Source: JBLHKE01 sp047619485 (lineage in GTDB: Bacteria > Verrucomicrobiota > Verrucomicrobiia > Verrucomicrobiales > DEV007). From it: a DNA stretch of 10,652 nucleotides. How positions within the stretch are numbered: the first letter of the stretch is position 1; each line of letters starts with the position of its first letter. The DNA lies in contig JBLHKE010000217.1 of the NCBI GenBank assembly GCA_047619485.1, positions 1 to 10,652 on the forward strand, written 5' to 3'. This document shows positions 6,045 through 10,652 of this stretch, piece by piece. The translations under genes were made by a program, and so were the position numbers. A model generated the notes under the pieces. That model saw only the letters and a program-made list of their open reading frames with translations, did not search any database and was not told the origin of the DNA.

Positions 6045-7064
6045 CTATGGCTTTGGCACACTCTCGATCGTCTTCAGCACGCGACTGGCGATCTTGTAAG
6101 GATCGCCCTGCGAGTTCGGACGGCGATCTTCGAGGTAGCCCTTGTAGGCATCGTTCTTGACGAACGCGTGTGGCACTCGGATCGAGGCACCACGATCGGC
6201 AATCCCCCACGAGAATTGATCGATCGACTGGGTCTCGTGCAGGCCGGTGAGACGCATGTGGTTGTCGGGTCCGTAGACGGCGATGTGCTCTTCGCAGTTC
6301 TCCTCGAACGCCTTCATCAGGTCGAGGAAATACGGCTTACCGCCCGTATCGCGCAGGTAATCGGTGGAGAAGTTGCAGTGCATGCCGGAACCATTCCAAT
6401 CGCCAGTGTATGGCTTGCAGTGGTAGTCGACATCGACACCGTATTTCTCGGTGATGCGCTGGAGGAGGTAGCGGGCGACCCACATCTCGTCAGCCGCGCG
6501 GCGCGAGCCCTTGCCGAAGATCTGGAATTCCCACTGGCCCTTCGCGACCTCACCGTTGATGCCCTCGTGATTGATGCCGGCATCGAGACAGGCATCGAAG
6601 TGCTCCTCGACGATCTGGCGTGCTATGTCACCGACATTACTGTAACCGACGCCACAGTAATAAGGCCCCTGAGCCTCCGGGTAACCGTCTTCTGGCCAAC
6701 CCAGCGGGCGACCGTTCTGGTTGAGGAAGTATTCCTGTTCGAAGCCGAACCAAGCACCCTTGTCATCAAGGATACCTGCGCGGCCGTTCGATGGGTGTGG
6801 GTCGCCATTAGGGAGCATGACCTCACACATCACGATCGCCGCATTGCCCGGGCGCTGCTCGTCGTTGAAGACTGCAACCGGCTTAAGGATACAATCGGAA
6901 TCGCCACCGTCGGCCTGCTGAGTTGAGCTGCCGTCAAAACCCCACTCTGGGAGTTGGTCGACCGTTGGGAAATCATCAAACTCCTTGATGCAAGTCTTGC
7001 CACGGAGGTTTGCGACGGGCTCGTATCCATCGAGCCATAGGTATTCGAGCTTATATTTAGCCAT
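6045..7064 (-). CDS. glnII: glutamine synthetase type II (eukaryote-like)
   Basis: This enzyme joins ammonia to glutamate using ATP, the central step of ammonium assimilation. The 339-residue length fits type II (GSII, about 330-370) and not the 440-470 residues of the common bacterial type I. Recognisable blocks are WGFDGSST near the N-terminus, FGFEQEYF, NGEVAKGQWEFQ, GSGMHCNFST, ETQSIDQFSWGIADRGASIRVP and YLEDRRPNSQGDPY; together these supply the metal, glutamate and ATP sites. The adenylylation-loop tyrosine of type I is not expected. The frame is open 44 codons further upstream, but homology begins at MAKYKLEYLWLDGYEP, so I start at the ATG at 7064. A sigma-54 promoter and a possible sigma-70 promoter lie upstream and a strong terminator follows, so it is probably transcribed alone and induced by nitrogen limitation. 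Confidence 0.96.
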   Translation of the reverse strand: MAKYKLEYLWLDGYEPVANLRGKTCIKEFDDFPTVDQLPEWGFDGSSTQQADGGDSDCILKPVAVFNDEQRPGNAAIVMCEVMLPNGDPHPSNGRAGILDDKGAWFGFEQEYFLNQNGRPLGWPEDGYPEAQGPYYCGVGYSNVGDIARQIVEEHFDACLDAGINHEGINGEVAKGQWEFQIFGKGSRRAADEMWVARYLLQRITEKYGVDVDYHCKPYTGDWNGSGMHCNFSTDYLRDTGGKPYFLDLMKAFEENCEEHIAVYGPDNHMRLTGLHETQSIDQFSWGIADRGASIRVPHAFVKNDAYKGYLEDRRPNSQGDPYKIASRVLKTIESVPKP

Positions 7065-7149
7065 AATTATCTGAGGTTGGGTAGATTGACTGACCCTGTT
7101 GAGGGGCACAGTATCGTCTATTGGTTGATGTTTTTGCAGTGGAGCGTCG

Positions 7150-7178
7150 TTTCTATGCTCTCGACCCCCACCTGTCAA
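7150..7178 (-). promoter_or_regulatory. possible sigma-70-like promoter in the glnII leader
   Basis: On the minus strand, a perfect TTGACA (7178 to 7173) is followed after exactly 17 bases by TAGAAA (7155 to 7150), which matches four of six bases of the -10 consensus. It would start transcription near 7143, about 80 bases before the glnII ATG. Together with the sigma-54 element it would give a dual-promoter layout. Chance occurrence cannot be excluded. Confidence 0.4.
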
Positions 7179-7235
7179 CGTGGCAATCGCGAGCAACCCT
7201 CACCACTTGTAAGAATCAGACGCATGGTGTAACGT

Positions 7236-7252
7236 AGCAACTACCGTGCCAA
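7236..7252 (-). promoter_or_regulatory. sigma-54 (RpoN) -24/-12 promoter of glnII
   Basis: The minus strand reads TTGGCACGGTAGTTGCT from 7252 to 7236. It matches the sigma-54 consensus TGGCAC-N5-TTGC at every fixed position, with the GG and GC doublets at the correct spacing. The predicted start is near 7225, giving a leader of about 160 bases before the glnII ATG. Sigma-54 control with an NtrC-type activator is classic for glutamine synthetase genes. I found no clear GCAC-N7-GTGC activator site in the bases upstream. Confidence 0.85.
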
Positions 7253-7296
7253 CCTGCCTGCATACACCCGCAAGAAACAAAAAATCGTGATTCAAC

Positions 7297-7308
7297 GCCT
7301 AATTAGGC
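7297..7308. repeat. 12-bp perfect palindrome over the DUF1501 stop codon
   Basis: GCCTAATTAGGC is perfectly self-complementary, and the TAA stop of the DUF1501 gene (7303-7305 on the minus strand) is in its centre. It lies about 45 bases upstream of the sigma-54 element of glnII. It could be a protein-binding site or coincidence; it has no loop and no T-run, so it is not a terminator. Confidence 0.4.
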
Positions 7309-8736
7309 TAATAACTGCTTGAATACGTGGCCGTGGACGTCGGTGAGCCGGAATCGTCGTCCCTGGTATTTGTAGGTGAGCTGCTCATGATCGATGCCGA
7401 GCAAGTGCATCAGGGTCGCATGGAAATCGTGCACGTGGACACCGTCTTTCACGATGTTGTAACCGTATTCGTCGGTCTCGCCAAAGCTGACCCCCGGTTT
7501 CGCCCCACCGCCAGCCATCCAGATCGAGAAACATCGAGGATGATGGTCACGCCCGAAATTGTTCGCCGTGAGCTTACCCTGACAGTAGTTCGTGCGACCA
7601 AACTCACCGCCCCAGATCACCAGTGTGTCATCAAGCATTCCACGCCGCTTCAGATCCATCACCAGCGCAGCCGAAGCCTGGTCGGTCTCCGCGCACTGTT
7701 TCTTGATGCCGCCCGGCAGGCTGCCGTGCTGATCCCAGCCTTGATGATAGAGTTGCACAAAACGCACGCCCTTCTCCACCAGGCGCCGCGCCATCAAGCA
7801 GTTCGCCGCAAAGGTTCCCGGGTTGCGCGCGTCTTTGCCGTAATCGTCGAAGACGCTGTCCGGCTCGTCGGATAAATCCGTCACATCTGGGATCGACGCC
7901 TGCATCCGAAATGCCATCTCATACTGCGAGATCCTGGTCTCCAGCGCCGCATCGGGTGGTTGGAGTTCGTGCAAATCACGCAAGCGATCGAGCATCTGCC
8001 GACGATCCTCACGCCCGACGCCATCTGGATTACTGAGATACAAGACTGGATCCTTCCCAGAACGAAAACGCACCCCCTGATGCTTCGAGGGTAAAAAGCC
8101 ACTCCCCCAGAATCGAGACAACAAAGGTTGACCACCCTTATTCTTCGTAACGAGCACGACGAACGACGGCAGGTTTTCGTTCTCCGCCCCGAGCCCGTAG
8201 TCGAGCCACGCCCCGATGCTCGGGCGACCGGGAAACTGCGAGCCTGTCTGCAAAAATGTCACTCCCGGCCCGTGGTTAATCGCCTCGGTGTACATCGATT
8301 TCACAACGCACAACTCGTCGGCGATCTTCGCCGTGTGCGGCAACAGATCGCTCATCCAGTGACCGCTCTGGCCGTGCTGCGAAAACTTGAACGGTGAGCC
8401 AGCGAGCGGCAGACTCGACTGGTTGCCCGACATCCCGGTCAAACGCTGTTGGCCACGGACTTCATCAGGGAGTTGCTCGCCGTGCTTCTCGTTTAGCAAC
8501 GGCTTGTAGTCCCAAAGATCCATCTGCGACGGTCCGCCACTCTGGAAAAGGTAGATCACACGCTTCGCCTTCGGAGCCAGGTGCGAGCCAGCCAGAGAGC
8601 CCATGGCCGAAGCCTGATTCCCACCGACCATGTCCGCCAACGCCAACCCGCCAAGCCCCGATCCGAACGAGTTCAAAAAACCGCGACGCCCCATCCCGAG
8701 AGTCGATTCGTAACCAGAGCAGCTAGAGGTATCCAT
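7303..8736 (-). CDS. DUF1501 domain protein with twin-arginine signal
   Basis: DUF1501 proteins belong to the alkaline phosphatase/sulfatase-like superfamily and are abundant in Planctomycetes and Verrucomicrobia; their reaction is not established. The 477-residue product has a short leader with the Tat motif GRRGFLNS (residues 16-23) followed by a Gly/Ala-rich hydrophobic stretch, so export of a folded protein is expected. Family landmarks are VIYLFQSGGPSQMDLWDYKP near 60-79, INHGPGVTFLQTG, VRFVQLYHQGWDQHG, IWGGEFGRT, GRDHHP and a C-terminal HDFHATLMHLLG. The His and Asp residues in these blocks probably hold metals, by analogy with the superfamily. A TTG at 8754 would add six residues, but I prefer the ATG at 8736, which has GGGGG about 11 bases upstream. 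These genes usually follow a DUF1549/DUF1553 cytochrome-like partner. None is present here; an esterase gene and a repeat lie upstream instead. Confidence 0.93.
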   Translation of the reverse strand: MDTSSCSGYESTLGMGRRGFLNSFGSGLGGLALADMVGGNQASAMGSLAGSHLAPKAKRVIYLFQSGGPSQMDLWDYKPLLNEKHGEQLPDEVRGQQRLTGMSGNQSSLPLAGSPFKFSQHGQSGHWMSDLLPHTAKIADELCVVKSMYTEAINHGPGVTFLQTGSQFPGRPSIGAWLDYGLGAENENLPSFVVLVTKNKGGQPLLSRFWGSGFLPSKHQGVRFRSGKDPVLYLSNPDGVGREDRRQMLDRLRDLHELQPPDAALETRISQYEMAFRMQASIPDVTDLSDEPDSVFDDYGKDARNPGTFAANCLMARRLVEKGVRFVQLYHQGWDQHGSLPGGIKKQCAETDQASAALVMDLKRRGMLDDTLVIWGGEFGRTNYCQGKLTANNFGRDHHPRCFSIWMAGGGAKPGVSFGETDEYGYNIVKDGVHVHDFHATLMHLLGIDHEQLTYKYQGRRFRLTDVHGHVFKQLLA

Positions 8737-8782
8737 GTGATAGACTACCCCCAATCAGTCAAAAATCGCCCAGGTGGATTGC

Positions 8783-8884
8783 CGCAACTCCGATTTCAAG
8801 ATCGAAGCCCGCCGTGCTGAGCAGACCAGCTTCCGACCTCGTATTTTACTGAGCCACGGCTTCGATTTCAAAATCGAAATTCCG
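8783..8884. repeat. RAYT-linked nested palindrome, unit 3 (degenerate, inverted)
   Basis: This 102-bp unit carries two hairpins of the same family: 8788-8807 (arms CTCCGATTT and AGATCGAAG) and 8860-8879 (arms CTTCGATTT and AAATCGAAA). It runs opposite to units 1 and 2: its left flank, GAAGCCCGCCGTGCTGAG, matches the reverse complement of their right flank (CTCAGCACGACGGCTTC) except for one extra base and one substitution. Outer feet are degenerate (GCAA and GGAA in place of GTAA). It fills the space between the esterase and DUF1501 genes, with no transposase beside it, and so looks like an older displaced copy. Confidence 0.8.
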
Positions 8885-8897
8885 CCAGAAAGTAGTC

Positions 8898-10439
8898 TCA
8901 CTTCCCCTGCAGCCACTTATCCGTCTTGAACGGGCTAGCAGGCAAGCCTGCCTCGTTGCACAGGTTCGGATTGACCATGTGGTGCCAGCCGAAGCGCACA
9001 TGTTTCGGTGCAGCAACATCTGCCGACATCACCAAGATCGTCTCGCCATCGACCTTCGCCATCGCTGGCACAAACTTTCCGTCTTCGCCAGCAATGGTGA
9101 AGTCGGTCAAAGTCTTGCCATCACGCGCCTTCAACCCACCAGCCGTGTGATCGAACTCGAGCCGGATCTGATTTCCTTCGACCTGCATCGATTTGTAGAT
9201 CGGGCCTGAGAAAACGATGCCCTCCTTCCCGTAGTTCTTCGCCAAGGCCCACAGCGACAACCGCCGGCCAACATCCTGTTTGTTCGTCGGGTGGATGTTG
9301 TTGACGTTGCCAATGTCCGTCGTCACCGCCATCCCCGTGTTTGGAATCTTCAAGGCTGCCGCCGTCTGCGCCTCCCAGATGTAGGGCAATGTCTGCTCAC
9401 CATTGCCATATTTGTATGGCGCCAGTTGCACGAAATAAAACGCCAGATCGGGGTTGTTAAATACGGTCCGCCACCCGCCGATGAGCGCCTTCATCTTTTC
9501 GAAATAAGCCATACCCTCACCGTTGTTCGACTCTCCTTGATACCAGATCGCACCTCGCAAGGTAAACGGCACGAGCGGATGGATCATGCCGTTGTAGAGC
9601 CCGGTCGGGGTTCCGCTGCCATAGTTCGGTAGTCCCGGCGCTGCTGGCAGGGCGGGGACATCACCACTGGTAGCGAGTGCTTGCTTCGCCTGCGCCACCC
9701 AGGTCTCGACCACCGGGATGTAATCCTGCAGCTTCTTCTGATAGACCCCGTTCGCGTCACCATATTGCGCCGCGAGCGGCTTGGTAGCCTCGACCGATTC
9801 CAGTCCGGCCACCGGCGTCCAAGGTTCGATCCGTGTCCCTCCCCAAGAACTCGCAATCAGTCCGACTGGCACCCCGAGTTCGCGGTGCAGTTCGCGGCCG
9901 AAGAAATAAGCCACCGCCGAAAAATTCGTTACGCTCGCTGGATCACAGACCTCCCATTTCCCCTTCTGCGAATCCTTCGCAGTGCTCGCCGGCAATCTCG
10001 GCACGTGCAGCAGGCGGATCCCCGGGTGCTTCGCACCAGCGATCTCGTTCTGCGAATCGTTCGACGATTTCACCGACCACTCCATGTTCGACTGCCCGGA
10101 GCAAAGCCACACTTCGCCGACCAACACGTCATTGATGGTCACGGCATCGCCCCCAGACTTGGCTTGCACCGAAAGCACTTTCCCCTCAGCTGCCGCCCCG
10201 AGCGCTGCCAGCTCAGCGGTCCATTTCCCATCTTCCCCAGCCGTCGCCTCCACCGCTTGTTCGGCGAACGAGACCGTCACCACCTCCCCAGGCTTCGCCA
10301 ATCCCCAGACGGCCACCGGCTTGTCACGCTGCAAAACCATGTGATCCCCGAAAACAGAAGCCAGGCGCAACTGCGCAAACGCAGCAGGCAGCGAAGCTAC
10401 CAACAGGAAACAAACGAACAGTAGACGGCAATTTTTCAT
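8898..10439 (-). CDS. secreted sialate O-acetylesterase-type carbohydrate esterase
   Basis: Members of this SGNH-hydrolase-like family remove O-acetyl groups from sialic acids or other acetylated glycans. The 513-residue protein begins with a classical signal peptide (Lys/Arg at the N-terminus, hydrophobic 6-17, cleavage probably after AFA at residue 22). FGDHMVLQRDKPVAVWG at 30-46 is the usual start of the mature protein. An N-terminal beta domain (about 40-100) precedes the catalytic block GQSNMEW with nucleophile Ser116. Further landmarks are SSWGGTRIEPWTP at 197-209, YQGESN at 300-305, and DIGNVNNIHPTNKQDVG at 375-391 with Asp375 and His383 as likely catalytic partners. The beta-rich C-terminus is typical. 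The length is normal. The substrate cannot be told from sequence; an acetylated plant or algal polysaccharide is as likely as sialic acid. The ATG at 10439 directly precedes the signal peptide. The gene is divergent from thiG. Confidence 0.95.
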   Translation of the reverse strand: MKNCRLLFVCFLLVASLPAAFAQLRLASVFGDHMVLQRDKPVAVWGLAKPGEVVTVSFAEQAVEATAGEDGKWTAELAALGAAAEGKVLSVQAKSGGDAVTINDVLVGEVWLCSGQSNMEWSVKSSNDSQNEIAGAKHPGIRLLHVPRLPASTAKDSQKGKWEVCDPASVTNFSAVAYFFGRELHRELGVPVGLIASSWGGTRIEPWTPVAGLESVEATKPLAAQYGDANGVYQKKLQDYIPVVETWVAQAKQALATSGDVPALPAAPGLPNYGSGTPTGLYNGMIHPLVPFTLRGAIWYQGESNNGEGMAYFEKMKALIGGWRTVFNNPDLAFYFVQLAPYKYGNGEQTLPYIWEAQTAAALKIPNTGMAVTTDIGNVNNIHPTNKQDVGRRLSLWALAKNYGKEGIVFSGPIYKSMQVEGNQIRLEFDHTAGGLKARDGKTLTDFTIAGEDGKFVPAMAKVDGETILVMSADVAAPKHVRFGWHHMVNPNLCNEAGLPASPFKTDKWLQGK

Positions 10440-10523
10440 CCCGAAACCATGAAGGCAATCCCGCTCCGGGTCACCCTCAAAATCCGCTCTTTAAAATCCC
10501 CGATTCCAAGGTTCATTCCCCAC
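10440..10523. promoter_or_regulatory. divergent intergenic region between the esterase gene and thiG
   Basis: These 84 bases separate two genes that read away from each other, so promoters for both must lie here or overlap the coding ends. I see no clear -35/-10 pair, sigma-54 site or strong hairpin. An ATG at 10449 is in frame with thiG; if it were the true start, the region would shrink to 9 bases, which argues for a later start. Confidence 0.45.
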
Positions 10524-10652
10524 GTGTCCGAATCAACCCACAGCTCCCAGCCATTGAAAATCGCCGACCGTGAATTCTCCTCGCGCCTCCTCGTCGGAAC
10601 CGGGAAATTTTCCTCCAATGAATCGATGCGGGACGCCCTAGCGGCCTCCGGC
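10524..10652 (+). CDS. thiG: thiazole synthase ThiG, N-terminal part (cut by window end)
   Basis: ThiG builds the thiazole phosphate half of thiamine from deoxyxylulose 5-phosphate, dehydroglycine or iminoglycine, and the thiocarboxylate of ThiS. The last 43 codons of the window encode a protein with PLKIADREFSSRLLVGTGKF followed by a segment ending MRDALAASG. This is the conserved first strand and helix of ThiG (typical form: IAxxxFxSRLxLGTGKY, then MxxALxASG). The catalytic lysine comes later and is outside the window. The frame is open back to an ATG at 10449, but the extra 25 residues (RVTLKIRSLKSPIPRF and neighbours) are not ThiG-like. I take the GTG at 10524, which gives a normal short lead-in of about ten residues. 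Other thiamine genes may follow beyond the edge. Confidence 0.88.
   Translation, partial: MSESTHSSQPLKIADREFSSRLLVGTGKFSSNESMRDALAASG

Noticed and set aside
6168..6926. A 252-codon open frame on the strand opposite glnII.
   Set aside because: It is antisense to a clear, conserved gene, has no recognisable domain, and is explained by the codon bias of glnII.
7065..7235. The glnII leader considered as a glutamine riboswitch.
   Set aside because: I see none of the conserved glnA-motif sequence blocks, only a small CCCT/AGGG hairpin.
10436..10618. A 60-codon minus-strand frame before the esterase gene.
   Set aside because: It overlaps the esterase start and lies antisense to the ThiG N-terminus, which is clearly conserved.

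Overview
The window looks like chromosomal DNA from a member of the Verrucomicrobiota, or more broadly the PVC group. The marker is a DUF1501 protein with a twin-arginine leader, a family largely confined to Planctomycetes and Verrucomicrobia. Supporting signs are a secreted sialate O-acetylesterase-type enzyme, a eukaryote-like type II glutamine synthetase, the lack of clear Shine-Dalgarno sequences before most genes, and several families of short palindromic repeats. The assignment is inference; no rRNA or other phylogenetic marker lies in the window.

Layout from left to right: the 3' end of an unrecognised plus-strand gene (3-116) with a possible terminator; a palindromic repeat; a diverged Sir2-type gene (303-1154, +); a 348-base gap with two small REP-like palindromes; recQ (1503-3737, +); a REP-associated tyrosine transposase (RAYT, 3872-4546, +) bracketed by two near-identical nested-palindrome repeats; then four minus-strand genes, a kinase-like/PP2C fusion (about 4628-5845), glnII (6045-7064), a DUF1501 protein (7303-8736) and a sialate O-acetylesterase (8898-10439). 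At the right edge a divergent plus-strand gene begins, recognisable as the N-terminus of thiazole synthase ThiG.

The most notable structure is the RAYT with its repeats. Each repeat unit is about 93-115 bp and holds two inverted hairpins with the arm CTTCGATTT and a GTAA tetranucleotide at each outer foot. The units lie immediately before and after the transposase. A third, degenerate unit in the opposite orientation lies about 4.2 kb away, between the DUF1501 and esterase genes. The units touch gene ends: the TAA stop of recQ is the TAA of a terminal GTAA, and the last codons and stop of the RAYT gene lie inside its downstream unit.

Regulation is visible mainly at glnII. On its coding strand, about 170 bases upstream, is a textbook sigma-54 -24/-12 element. 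A weaker sigma-70-like promoter lies in the leader, and a strong intrinsic terminator follows the gene. That terminator falls inside the upstream extension of the kinase-PP2C reading frame, so the fusion gene must start further downstream, probably at a GTG or TTG near 5845. The genes otherwise look like independent transcription units, not one pathway.
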